The notes under the pieces are model-generated. The model did not search any database and had not been told where the DNA came from. It saw only the letters and a list, made by a program, of their open reading frames with translations. 53,485 nucleotides of DNA. Source: Rhodospirillales bacterium 69-11. GTDB taxonomy: Bacteria > Pseudomonadota > Alphaproteobacteria > Acetobacterales > Acetobacteraceae. How positions within the stretch are numbered: position 1 is the first letter of the stretch; the number at the start of each line of letters is the position of its first letter. The stretch spans positions 176,545 to 230,029 of the forward strand of contig MKTV01000032.1 in the NCBI GenBank assembly GCA_001898425.1, in the 5' to 3' direction. Position numbers and translations under genes: made by a program. This document shows positions 16,477 through 25,145 of this stretch, in pieces.

Positions 16477-17772
16477 ATGGCAAACATCGTGCGTGCAGCC
16501 TCGCGCCGCGACGTCCTGACGATTTCCGCTGCCACCTTCGTCGGTGGGCTCATGGGAGCCGCGCGCGCTGGCGCCGCACCCAAGAGCCTCACGATGATGC
16601 ACGAGAGCTCGTTCATCCCGCCCTACGACGCGTATTTCAAGAACAAGCTGGCTCCCGCCTACGAGAAGGCGACCGGCATCAAGATCAACTACGAGACCAC
16701 GAGCGTCGGCAGCCAGCAGACGCGCGTCACCACCGCCGCCGAAACCGGCAACGGTCCGGACATGGCGCAGATCGCCTTCAACTGGGCGTTCCTGTTCGAC
16801 GAGAAGCTGGTCGACGTCACCGACATCGCGCAGGAGATCGGCAAGAAGGGCGGTGGCTGGCACCAGGCCTCCGCCGAAGCCTGCATCGTCAACGGCAAAT
16901 GGAAGGCCATCCCGTTCGGCAATATCGGCCAGCTCATGAACTACCGCATGGACTGGTTTTCCGAAGTGGGCTTCAAGGATTTTCCCGATACCTGGGACGG
17001 GCTGCTGGAAGCGGGCACCAAGCTCAAGAAGGCCGGCCATCCGTTCGGCTTCGAGCTGGGCCACGGCTTCGGGGACAACCATGGCTGGCTGTACCCGCTG
17101 TTGTGGTCCTTCGGCGGGCGGGAGGTGGAGCCCGACGGCAAGACGGTGGTGATCGACTCGGCCGAAACCGCGCGCGCCGTCGATTTCTGCCGCACCTTCT
17201 TCCAGCAGACGATGCAGGAAGACACGCTGGGCTGGACCGACGTCAGCAACAACAAGGCCTATCTGTCCGAGCAGATCTCCTGCACCAACAACGCGGAATC
17301 GATCCTCTTCATCGCGAAGCGGGACTTCCCCGACATCGCCAAGGTCACCGGCCAGGCCCAGAACCCGAAAGGCCCGACCGGGGAGCGCTTCCACATCCTC
17401 AACCCGTGGTCGCATGCGATCTTCACCCATACGCCGGACCACAAGGCCGCCAAGGACTTCATGGTCTGGCTGATGGATCCGAAGCAGGTCGGCGGGTGGT
17501 ACGAGGTCGCGGTCAGCTACTACGCGCCCTTCCTGCACATGTTCGACGATGCGCCGCTATGGCACGCTGAACCGCGCAACCTGCCGTACCGGGATTCGCT
17601 CTCGACCTCCCACCTGCCCGGTTGGCCGGCGCCGATCAGCCGCCCGCAGTCGGAGAGCGTGGCCAAATACGTGGTGGTCGACATGTTCGCCAAGGCCTGC
17701 GCCGGGAAGTCGACGAAGGACGTCATCGCGGACGCCAACGCGCAGCTTAAGCAGATCTTCCGGACGGCCTGA
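16477..17772 (+). CDS. Sugar-type ABC transporter substrate-binding protein (SBP family 1)
   Basis: A 431-residue periplasmic binding protein. The N-terminus has a Tat-like signal (SRRDVLTISAATFVGGLMGAARAGA). The mature part follows the family-1 plan: INYETTSVGSQQTRVTTAAETGNGPDMAQ, IPFGNIGQLMNYRMDWF, ETARAVDFCRTFF and AKDFMVWLMDPKQ. GGGAGACGAG lies just upstream of the ATG. It precedes two permease genes. Likely ligands are sugars, polyols or similar compounds; the exact one is unknown. Confidence 0.9.
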   Translation: MANIVRAASRRDVLTISAATFVGGLMGAARAGAAPKSLTMMHESSFIPPYDAYFKNKLAPAYEKATGIKINYETTSVGSQQTRVTTAAETGNGPDMAQIAFNWAFLFDEKLVDVTDIAQEIGKKGGGWHQASAEACIVNGKWKAIPFGNIGQLMNYRMDWFSEVGFKDFPDTWDGLLEAGTKLKKAGHPFGFELGHGFGDNHGWLYPLLWSFGGREVEPDGKTVVIDSAETARAVDFCRTFFQQTMQEDTLGWTDVSNNKAYLSEQISCTNNAESILFIAKRDFPDIAKVTGQAQNPKGPTGERFHILNPWSHAIFTHTPDHKAAKDFMVWLMDPKQVGGWYEVAVSYYAPFLHMFDDAPLWHAEPRNLPYRDSLSTSHLPGWPAPISRPQSESVAKYVVVDMFAKACAGKSTKDVIADANAQLKQIFRTA

Positions 17773-17879
17773 CCGCGTGCGCCCGCGCCCGTCCGGACCA
17801 GCCGCATGATACGCCCAAGCCAAGAGAATACCGCGCGCCGAGGTGATCTGCATGCGAGTCAAATGTTGAGCGCGCCAGT

Positions 17880-18821
17880 ATGATGTCCGCCTCCGCCCCG
17901 ACCTTCGCCGCCGCGGCACCACGACCGCGGCGGCGCAGCGCGTTCCGCCAATGGACCGAACGGGAAGGCGTGTTCGGATGGCTGATGGTCATCCCGCCGC
18001 TGCTCTTCCTGCTCGCGCTGGTGGGCTATCCGTTTATCTACGGCATCTGGCTGAGCCTGCAGGACCGGCCGGTCGCGCGCGCCGGCACCTTCGTCGGGCT
18101 GGCGAACTTCGTGGCCGACTGGAAGGATCCGGTGTTCTGGCAGGTGACGCAGAACACCTTCGTCTACACGATCGCTGCCACGCTGCTGAAGATGGTCGGC
18201 GGCCTCGGCCTCGCGCTGGTGATGAACCAGGAGTTCAAGTTCAAGAACACCATCCGCGCGCTGATGCTGCTGCCGTTCATCGTGCCCACGGTGCTGTCGA
18301 CCATCGCCTGGATGTGGATCCTCGATCCGGCATTCAGCATCATCAACTGGTTGCTGCGCTACTTCGAGATCGCCAATCCCGGCCCGTCCTGGCTGGGCAA
18401 TCCCCACCTGGCGATGCTGTCGCTGATCATCGTCAACACCTGGCGCGGCCTGCCCTTCTACGCGATCACGCTGCTGGCCGGGCTGCAGACGATCTCGCCC
18501 GACCTCTATGAGGCCGCGACGATCGACGGCGCGAGCGCCTGGGACCGCTTCCGCTACGTCACGCTGCCGCTGCTCCGGCCGGTGATCTTCATCGTCACCA
18601 TGTTCTCGGTGATCTTCACCTTCGCGGACTTCCAGCTCGTCTACGTGCTGACGCGCGGCGGACCGGCGAACGCGACCCACCTCTACGCCACCTACGCCTT
18701 CGACGTCGCCATGGGCGGCGGGCAACTCGGCATGGGTGCGTCCATCGCGCTCGCGATGCTGCCGCCGCTTGCACTGATCATCTTCGCCATGTCGATCTAC
18801 ATGAAGCCGAACAAGACATGA
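17880..18821 (+). CDS. Sugar-type ABC transporter permease (MalF/UgpA-like)
   Basis: A 313-residue permease with six TM helices: the first at about residues 36-57 (FGWLMVIPPLLFLLALVGYPFIYGIW), and the EAA loop DLYEAATIDGASAWDRFRYVTLPLL near 215. ATG occurs twice in a row at 17880 and 17883 and the ribosome site is weak, so the exact start is unsure by a codon. The stop overlaps the next permease start as ATGA. No ATPase gene accompanies this importer. Confidence 0.92.
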   Translation: MMSASAPTFAAAAPRPRRRSAFRQWTEREGVFGWLMVIPPLLFLLALVGYPFIYGIWLSLQDRPVARAGTFVGLANFVADWKDPVFWQVTQNTFVYTIAATLLKMVGGLGLALVMNQEFKFKNTIRALMLLPFIVPTVLSTIAWMWILDPAFSIINWLLRYFEIANPGPSWLGNPHLAMLSLIIVNTWRGLPFYAITLLAGLQTISPDLYEAATIDGASAWDRFRYVTLPLLRPVIFIVTMFSVIFTFADFQLVYVLTRGGPANATHLYATYAFDVAMGGGQLGMGASIALAMLPPLALIIFAMSIYMKPNKT

Positions 18822-19666
18822 TCGTCGAACGCCGCGGCTGGACCGCACGCTCCCTCAAGCTCTGGCTGCCGCTCGGCGCCTTCATGATCTTCACGCTGTT
18901 TCCGTTCTACTGGATGGCGGTGACGTCGCTGAAGCCGAACAGCGAGCTGTACAACCGCAAGATCATGCCGCTGATCGTCTACCACCCCACGCTGAAGCAT
19001 TACGTGGACCTGCTGAGCGAGACGAACTTCCTGCTCTGGACATGGAACACCTTTGTCGTGGCCGTGGTCTCGACGGCGATCTCGCTGGTGTTCGGCGTCA
19101 TGCTCGCCTACCCGCTCGCCCGCATGCGCTTCGCCGGCGCGGCGCTGATCTCCTTCGCGGTCGCCGCCACGTACCTCGTGCCGCAGCCCCTGTTGTTCAT
19201 CCCGCTGGCCGACATCATCAACCAACTCGGCCTCGGCGACACGCTGACCTCGGTGATCCTGACCTACCCGACGCTGCTGGTGCCGTTCTGCGCCTGGCTG
19301 CTGATGGGCTATTTCCGCTCCGTCCCGCACGAGCTCGAGGACGCGGCACGCATCGACGGCGCGACGCGGCTGCAGACCATGTTCAAGGTGTTCCTGCCAC
19401 TCTGCATTCCCGGCTTCATCTCGGCCGGGATCTTTGCCTTCACGCTGGCGCAGAACGAGTTCCTCTATGCACTCATCTTCCTGACCCAGACCGACGTGCG
19501 CACCGTTCCGGTCGGCGCGATCTCGGAACTGGTCAAAGGCGACGTCTTCTATTGGGGCCAGCTCATGGCCGCCGCCCTGCTGGGGTCGGTGCCCGTCGCG
19601 ATCATCTATTCCTTCTTCGTCGAGCATTACGTCGCCGGCCTGACCGCGGGCGCGGTGAAGCAGTAG
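18818..19666 (+). CDS. Sugar-type ABC transporter permease (MalG/UgpE-like)
   Basis: A 282-residue permease with six TM helices: the first LWLPLGAFMIFTLFPFYWM near residue 20, and the EAA loop HELEDAARIDGATRLQTMFKVFLPL near 170. Overlaps the first permease by four bases. The next gene on the strand is an RraA-like protein 61 bases on, not an ATPase. Importers of this class often borrow a shared MsmK/UgpC-type ATPase coded elsewhere. Confidence 0.92.
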   Translation: MIVERRGWTARSLKLWLPLGAFMIFTLFPFYWMAVTSLKPNSELYNRKIMPLIVYHPTLKHYVDLLSETNFLLWTWNTFVVAVVSTAISLVFGVMLAYPLARMRFAGAALISFAVAATYLVPQPLLFIPLADIINQLGLGDTLTSVILTYPTLLVPFCAWLLMGYFRSVPHELEDAARIDGATRLQTMFKVFLPLCIPGFISAGIFAFTLAQNEFLYALIFLTQTDVRTVPVGAISELVKGDVFYWGQLMAAALLGSVPVAIIYSFFVEHYVAGLTAGAVKQ

Positions 19667-19727
19667 CGTCTGGAACGAACCGGCGATCCGTGGAAAGCTC
19701 CGGCCTCCCACGACCGGAGATGACGCG

Positions 19728-20408
19728 ATGTTCGTCCTGAAGGACCTGCCGCCCCAGATTGACCCCGCTTTGCTTGAGAAACTGCGGGAAGCGGAGCCGG
19801 CGACGATCGGGCATTTCCGGCACGTGGGCTTCATGGATCCGGGCATCCGCGCGCTGCTGCCCGGCTACCGCCGCATCGTCGGCACCGCGGTGACGGTGCG
19901 CGCGTACGGGGCGGACACCGCGATCGTGCACTACGCGCTGGGCAAGCTGCGGCCCGGCGACGTGCTGGTGCTGGACCGCGCCGGTGACACACGCCACGCG
20001 GCCTGCGGCGGCGGCGTCGCCTTCGCGGCCAAGGCGGCCGGCTGCGTCGGCATCATCATCGACGGTCCGGCCACCGACATCCAGGAACTGCGCGAATACG
20101 ATATGCCGGTCTGGGCGCGCGGCCTGTCGGTCGTGACCGGGAAGCGCCAGTTCGAGCATGGGGAGTTCTGCACGGCCGTGTCCTGCGGCGGCGTCGCCGT
20201 GGAGCCGGGCGATGCGGTGCTGGCGGACGAGAACGGCGTGCTGGTGATGAAGCCGCACGAGGTCGCCGACGCCGCCGCACGGGCGGTGGCGATGCAGACC
20301 CACGAGAAGGAGAAGACCATCCCTCGCCTGCGCGCCGGCGAGAAGATGCCGGAGATCAACGACACCAACGCGCGGATCGCGGAGATCATGCGGGCGAGCA
20401 AGTCGTAG
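19728..20408 (+). CDS. RraA-like protein (HMG/CHA aldolase family)
   Basis: A 226-residue protein of the RraA / 4-hydroxy-4-methyl-2-oxoglutarate aldolase family. Seen: GTAVTVRAYGADTAIVHYAL, GDVLVLDRAGDTRHAACGGGVAFAAKAAGCVGIIIDG and PVWARGLSVV. In aldolase members a G..RD motif gives the substrate Arg and a metal-binding Asp; here it reads DGPATD, so the Arg is Thr while the Asp is kept. That argues for another activity or substrate. It follows the importer, so it may act on the imported compound. Confidence 0.8.
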   Translation: MFVLKDLPPQIDPALLEKLREAEPATIGHFRHVGFMDPGIRALLPGYRRIVGTAVTVRAYGADTAIVHYALGKLRPGDVLVLDRAGDTRHAACGGGVAFAAKAAGCVGIIIDGPATDIQELREYDMPVWARGLSVVTGKRQFEHGEFCTAVSCGGVAVEPGDAVLADENGVLVMKPHEVADAAARAVAMQTHEKEKTIPRLRAGEKMPEINDTNARIAEIMRASKS

Positions 20409-20433
20409 GAGGCCCCCGGCGGGACCGGGATAT

Positions 20434-20466
20434 GGCGCGGGAGGCGCAGCAGCCCTCACGCGCCAA
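20434..20466. terminator. Bidirectional hairpin between convergent genes
   Basis: TGGCGCG (20434-20440) pairs with CGCGCCA (20460-20466), then after one mismatch GAGG (20442-20445) pairs with CCTC (20455-20458). It lies between the RraA-like gene (+) and the 99-residue gene (-). No T-run on either side. Confidence 0.5.
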
Positions 20467-20513
20467 GTCTGCAGCCGCGACGCCGTGAATCCCGCGGCGG
20501 GCGTCGCCGGCGG

Positions 20514-20813
20514 TCAGCCGCCCGTTTCGACGCCAAGCGCGCCGAGTTCGGCGAGGATCTTGGACTGTTTCGCGTGCAACTCATCGAGGGCGAGCTGCTT
20601 CAGCCGTTTCAGGAATCCCTCCGACACGCCGACGCCTTGGGCGTGGCTCGTGCTGGGGCCGTCCTGTGACATCTTGAGGCTGGCATCTCCGGGTGCCTCG
20701 ACGAAAACCTGGTAGGCGGCGACCTCCGCACGTGTCGCAACCTCGATCAGACGTTTGATCTCGTCGAGGTCGCTCACCAGGTGATTCACCCGATCGATAT
20801 CCGCCAGCTTCAT
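20514..20813 (-). CDS. Hypothetical 99-residue protein coupled to nicotinate phosphoribosyltransferase
   Basis: A small soluble helical protein: a Leu/Val-rich first helix (VNHLVSDLDEIKRLIEVATRA), a middle stretch with SKMSQ-like DASLKMSQDGPSTSHAQGV, and a last amphipathic helix (FLKRLKQLALDELHAKQSKILAELGALGV) that could be a coiled coil. I do not recognise a family. Its ATG overlaps the upstream stop as ATGA (20810-20813), so it is translated from the same message. Small size and coupling suggest an accessory role, but nothing proves it. Confidence 0.75.
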   Translation of the reverse strand: MKLADIDRVNHLVSDLDEIKRLIEVATRAEVAAYQVFVEAPGDASLKMSQDGPSTSHAQGVGVSEGFLKRLKQLALDELHAKQSKILAELGALGVETGG

Positions 20814-21964
20814 CCGCCCACCTTCCGTCGTGCCCCATTCCGGCGCAGCAGGAACTCGCGGCCGACCTTGACCATCGGGACACCCTCGTAGTCTACGATG
20901 TCCGCCGTCGCGTAGGTCTCGTGCCACAGGTCCGGGATGAAGCTTCCCGTCCCCACCACGTCGATCGGCGCCTTGGCGTCCGACATGACCCGGCACTTGT
21001 CGACGCCGAAGCCCGAAGACACGACGATCCGCACCTTCGGCCAGCCCGCCGCATCCAGTGACTCGCGCATCTTCCAAATCGCCGCGGCGGAAACGCCGGT
21101 GCCGACCAGGTATCGCAACTCGGTCTCGCTGCGATACCGGCGGATCGCGCCGGGCGCGTGTCGTTCCAGCACCGCATAGCTCTCCGGCGGATCGAGCCCT
21201 TCCAGGAACCGCCCGCCATGCGTGTCGAGCCGGAATGAAAGCCGCCCCTCCCGCGCCAGGTCGGGAAAGCGCGCGCAGACGGCAAGCGCGTCGCTCACCT
21301 CGCGGCCGAAATAGTCGACCAGCACGGTCATCGGCTCGTCCGGGAACGTCTCCACGAACATCTCGGCCGCCCGCACGGTCGAGCCGGCATAGCCGATCAG
21401 CGAGTGCGGCATCGTGCCGAACCCGCGCGGCGCGCCGAACCAGTGCGCCGTGCCGTCATTCGCGTTGCCGATGAACCCTTTCGCGCCTTCCTTCTGCGCT
21501 GCGCGGCTGCCGACCGAGGCCGCATAGGCCATCATGTCCTGCATCTCGGCGCCCGCGCAGTGCCGCGCCTCCATCGCCAGGAACGATGCCCCCGGCAATG
21601 CCATCGCCATCTGGTAGGCGTTGTGCGCCGCGACGCAGGCGGGCCCGATCTTCTGCAGCAGCAGCGTCTCCACGTCGGAGAGCTGCACGAGGCTGCCGGT
21701 CAGGTAGACGATCGGCTCGCCCGCGCCGACCCAGTCGCCCTCCTGATAGACGAGGTCGATGTCGACCGAGGTCTGCCGCTCCCGCACCACCGCGCGCAGC
21801 CAGTCCAGCATCAGCGCCGGCGCGCAGACCACCGGGCGGCGCAGGAACACCGCATAGGTGACGCGCTTGTCCCCGAAGCGGGCGACGATCTGCCGCGTGC
21901 GGTTGAAATACGCATCGGTCCGCGCCGCGATGTCGCTGCCGAACGCGCCCCCCTTCGCGTCCAT
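20810..21964 (-). CDS. pncB: Nicotinate phosphoribosyltransferase
   Basis: A 384-residue NAPRTase-type enzyme. It makes nicotinate mononucleotide from nicotinate and PRPP in NAD salvage (Preiss-Handler route). Seen: the N-terminal TDAYFNRTRQIVARFGDKRVTYAVF, the middle EARHCAGAEMQDMMAYAASVGSRAA, the family loop FGTMPHSLIGYAG near residue 185, VLVDYFGREVSDAL, and the phosphate-binding barrel end IVVSSGFGVDKCR. It belongs to the shorter (about 380 aa) form found in many bacteria and archaea. Eleven bases separate it from the DAHP synthase stop. Confidence 0.85.
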   Translation of the reverse strand: MDAKGGAFGSDIAARTDAYFNRTRQIVARFGDKRVTYAVFLRRPVVCAPALMLDWLRAVVRERQTSVDIDLVYQEGDWVGAGEPIVYLTGSLVQLSDVETLLLQKIGPACVAAHNAYQMAMALPGASFLAMEARHCAGAEMQDMMAYAASVGSRAAQKEGAKGFIGNANDGTAHWFGAPRGFGTMPHSLIGYAGSTVRAAEMFVETFPDEPMTVLVDYFGREVSDALAVCARFPDLAREGRLSFRLDTHGGRFLEGLDPPESYAVLERHAPGAIRRYRSETELRYLVGTGVSAAAIWKMRESLDAAGWPKVRIVVSSGFGVDKCRVMSDAKAPIDVVGTGSFIPDLWHETYATADIVDYEGVPMVKVGREFLLRRNGARRKVGG

Positions 21965-21974
21965 GGCTGCCGGC

Positions 21975-23387
21975 CTATTGCGCCGCGATGGCCGGTTGAC
22001 CCGGCGGCGTACGGCGCTGCTTCAACTCCTCTGCGACGAGGAACGACAACTCGAGCGATTGCTCCGCATTGAGCCGCGGATCGCAGAACGTCTCATACCG
22101 AGCGCCGAGATCCGCCTCGCTCAGCGCATGCGCGCCGCCGGTGCATTCGGTCACGTCCTGGCCGGTCATCTCGACATGGACGCCGGCGCCCCAGGTCCCC
22201 TCCGCCGCATGCACGTCGAAGAAGCCGCGCACCTCCGACAGGATCGCGTCGAAGTTGCGGGTCTTGACCTTGTTCACGGTCGAGATCGTGTTGCCGTGCA
22301 TCGGGTCGCACAGCCAAACCACCTTGTGCCCCGCCTTCTCCACCGCCCGCACCAGCGCCGGCAGCTTCCCGCCGACCTTCTCCGCACCCATGCGGCTGAT
22401 CAGCGTGATGCGGCCGGGCTCGTTCATCGGATTTAGCACATCCAGGATCCGCAGCAGATCGTCCGGCTCCTGGCTCGGCCCGACCTTCATGCCGATCGGG
22501 TTCTTCACGCCACGCAGGAACTCGACATGCGCGCCGTCCGGCTGGCGCGTGCGGTCACCAATCCACAGGAAGTGCGCGGAGCAGGCGTACCACTCGCCCG
22601 TGGTGGAATCGACGCGGGTGAGCGCCTGCTCGTACGGCAGCAGCAGCGCCTCGTGGCTGACGTAGAAATCCGTCTCCCGCAGATCGCGGGTCGTGGCGCT
22701 CGTCATGCCGCAGGCGGTCATGAACGCCAGCGTCTCGTCGATGCGGGCCGCCAGGTCGCGATAGCGGCCGGCGAGCGGGGAGCGTTCGACGAAGCCCAGA
22801 TTCCAGCGATGCACCTCGTGCAGGTCGGCATAGCCGCCCGAGGCGAAGGCGCGCAGCAGGTTCAGCGTGCTGGCCGACTGGAAATAGCCGGACTCCATGC
22901 GGCCGGGATCGGGGATGCGCGCCGCCTCGGTGAACTCGGGACCATTGATGATGTCGCCCCGGTAGGACGGCAGCGTCACGTCGCCCTGCGTCTCGGTGTC
23001 GGAGGAGCGGGGCTTGGCGAACTGCCCCGCCATGCGGCCCATCTTCACCACGGGCAGGCTGGCGCCGAAGGTCAGCACAACCGCCATCTGCAGCAGCACG
23101 CGGAACGTGTCGCGGATGGTGTTGGCGGTGAAGTCCGCGAAACTCTCGGCGCAGTCGCCGCCCTGCAGCACGAAGGCCTTGCCCTCGGCCGCCGCGGCCA
23201 GGTGCGCCTTCAGCCGGCGCGCCTCGCCCGCGAACACCAAGGGCGGAAACTTGCCCAGCCGCCGCTCCATCGCATCGAGCGCCATCGGGTCCGGATAGGC
23301 CGGAACCTGGCGGATCGGGCAGTCGCGCCAGGTGTTCGGCGTCCAGACGCGGGACGTGGCGGCGCGGGGGGGCGTGGCGTTCATCAT
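21975..23387 (-). CDS. aroG: Class II 3-deoxy-7-phosphoheptulonate (DAHP) synthase
   Basis: A 470-residue plant-type (class II) DAHP synthase: the first step of the shikimate pathway, joining PEP and erythrose 4-phosphate. Seen: [15 protein letters not shown] at the start, [12 protein letters not shown] with the metal-binding Cys near residue 75, [28 protein letters not shown] with a metal His, and a C-terminal [21 protein letters not shown] lies five bases before the ATG at 23387; a second ATG follows immediately. Feedback control cannot be judged. Confidence 0.95.
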   Translation of the reverse strand: MMNATPPRAATSRVWTPNTWRDCPIRQVPAYPDPMALDAMERRLGKFPPLVFAGEARRLKAHLAAAAEGKAFVLQGGDCAESFADFTANTIRDTFRVLLQMAVVLTFGASLPVVKMGRMAGQFAKPRSSDTETQGDVTLPSYRGDIINGPEFTEAARIPDPGRMESGYFQSASTLNLLRAFASGGYADLHEVHRWNLGFVERSPLAGRYRDLAARIDETLAFMTACGMTSATTRDLRETDFYVSHEALLLPYEQALTRVDSTTGEWYACSAHFLWIGDRTRQPDGAHVEFLRGVKNPIGMKVGPSQEPDDLLRILDVLNPMNEPGRITLISRMGAEKVGGKLPALVRAVEKAGHKVVWLCDPMHGNTISTVNKVKTRNFDAILSEVRGFFDVHAAEGTWGAGVHVEMTGQDVTECTGGAHALSEADLGARYETFCDPRLNAEQSLELSFLVAEELKQRRTPPGQPAIAAQ

Positions 23388-23480
23388 ACTGTCTCCTCGG
23401 GCGCCGTTATGTCGCGAAACCGTGCGAATGGCTACCGCCGCGGCACGCAACCCGGACTCGCGCCATTCCGACCGATGGGG

Positions 23481-25058
23481 TTACCGATCGGTCTTCTCCG
23501 CACCCCAGAACACCGGGGCGGAGCCCTTCACGAGCCCCGTCACATTGGCACGCCACGCCGCCGCGGGAAGATACTGTCCCAGCGGAATCACCGGAACGGA
23601 GCGGAACGCCGCCGTCTGGAACGCGATCTCCTGGGTCCGCCGCGTCGCGGCATCCGGTGCGTCGAGCCAGGCGGCATACGCTGCCTCGATCGCCGGATCG
23701 TCGGGCCAGCCGAACCAGGCCTTCGCGCCGTTGCTCCGCACCGTGTTGGACAGCAGCGGATCGACGAACTCGGGGCCCGGCACGCCGGCGGGGAACATCG
23801 ACCAGCCGCCCTTGTCGAGCGGCTCCTTGGACGGGCGTCGCTGCACGATCGTGCCCCAGTCGGTCATCTGCTCGTCCACGTTCACGCCGATCTGGCGGAA
23901 GGCGTCAGCGGCCACCGTGGTCATGGCGTGGTAGATCACCTGGTCGGTCGGGTGCATCAGCACGAGCGTCTCGCCCTTGTAGCCCGATTGTTCCAGCATG
24001 CGCTTCAATTCGTCCTTCGAACGACGCACGCGGACCGCCTCCATGCCGGCATCGTTCGCGGCCTTCGAGCCGATCACGAAATAGCCCATCGGAGCGCGCC
24101 AGGTGGAACGATCGTCCCCCATCGTCGCGGTCATCACCTCGGCCTGGTCGATCGCGGCCAGCAGCACCCGCAGGAACGCGGCGTTGCTGGTGGGCGCGTG
24201 CAGGTGGTTGGGCCGCAGCACACCAACCGTGCCGTACAAGTCGAGCTGCCCGGTGACCACGCCCGACTGCCGCTTCAGCATCGGGATCAGGTCCGGCTGC
24301 GGCAGTTCCACCCAGTCCACTTCCCCGGCCGCCAGCGCGTTCGCCGCAGTCGCCGGATCGGGCACCACGCGCCACTCCACGCGCTCGACCTTCGCCACAT
24401 GCCCGCCCGCCGCGTAGGAGGCCGGCTCCTGCCGCGGCACGTAGCCGTCGAAGCGCGCGAACGCGGCATGCGTGCCCGAGACGTATTCGTCGGGCAGGAA
24501 ACGGAACGGACCGCTGCCCACCATCTCCGTCACCTGCTTGCACGGATCGGTGCGCGCGAGGCGCTCCGGCATGATCATCGGCGATGGCTGCGTCTTCGAG
24601 AGGAAGTACGGCAGCAGCGGAAACGGCCGGTTCAGCCGCCAGACCAGCGTGCGGTCGTCCGCCGCTTCGATCGCATCCACCCGCGCCATGATGGTGACGC
24701 CGCTCGAATCGCGCTTGATCCACCGCTGCAGGCTGGCCACGCAATCTCGCGCCAGCACAGGCGTGCCGTCATGGAATTTCAGGCCCTCGCGCAGGCGCAT
24801 GGTCCAGCGGCGGCCGTCATCGTCGATGACGTGGCCTTCCACCATCTGCGGCTGCGGCACGAAGGCCTCGTCCCGCCCGTACAGCATGTCGTAGACCATC
24901 AGCGCGGCGTTGCGCGTCACGGTGGCGGTGGTCCAGACCGGATCGAAGCTCGTGAGGTTGGCCTGCGGCACGAAAATCAGCGGCTTGGTGCCGGCCGCGA
25001 TGGCCGGTCGCGCGAGCGCGGCCGCGCCAGCCGTGGCGATGAACGCACGTCGTCGCAT
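23481..25058 (-). CDS. Orphan peptide-type ABC substrate-binding protein (SBP family 5)
   Basis: A 525-residue periplasmic binding protein of the same family as the one at 14645. The signal MRRRAFIATAGAAALARPAIA has an RRxF pattern and may be Tat-exported. Seen: NAALMVYDMLYGRDEAF, GLKFHDGTPVLARDCVASLQRW, GSGPFRFLPDEY. ATG at 25058 is chosen because GGGAGGAG lies just before it. No permease or ATPase is beside it; it may serve the complete importer at 10617-16219 or a distant one. Confidence 0.9.
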   Translation of the reverse strand: MRRRAFIATAGAAALARPAIAAGTKPLIFVPQANLTSFDPVWTTATVTRNAALMVYDMLYGRDEAFVPQPQMVEGHVIDDDGRRWTMRLREGLKFHDGTPVLARDCVASLQRWIKRDSSGVTIMARVDAIEAADDRTLVWRLNRPFPLLPYFLSKTQPSPMIMPERLARTDPCKQVTEMVGSGPFRFLPDEYVSGTHAAFARFDGYVPRQEPASYAAGGHVAKVERVEWRVVPDPATAANALAAGEVDWVELPQPDLIPMLKRQSGVVTGQLDLYGTVGVLRPNHLHAPTSNAAFLRVLLAAIDQAEVMTATMGDDRSTWRAPMGYFVIGSKAANDAGMEAVRVRRSKDELKRMLEQSGYKGETLVLMHPTDQVIYHAMTTVAADAFRQIGVNVDEQMTDWGTIVQRRPSKEPLDKGGWSMFPAGVPGPEFVDPLLSNTVRSNGAKAWFGWPDDPAIEAAYAAWLDAPDAATRRTQEIAFQTAAFRSVPVIPLGQYLPAAAWRANVTGLVKGSAPVFWGAEKTDR

Positions 25059-25145
25059 GATGTCTCCTCCCATGGGGACATGCCCCTGGCCGCCGTGTTC
25101 GGCGTGCCGTCGCGGCGCCCCGCCCGCCGCCGGCGTGCGGCGCGC

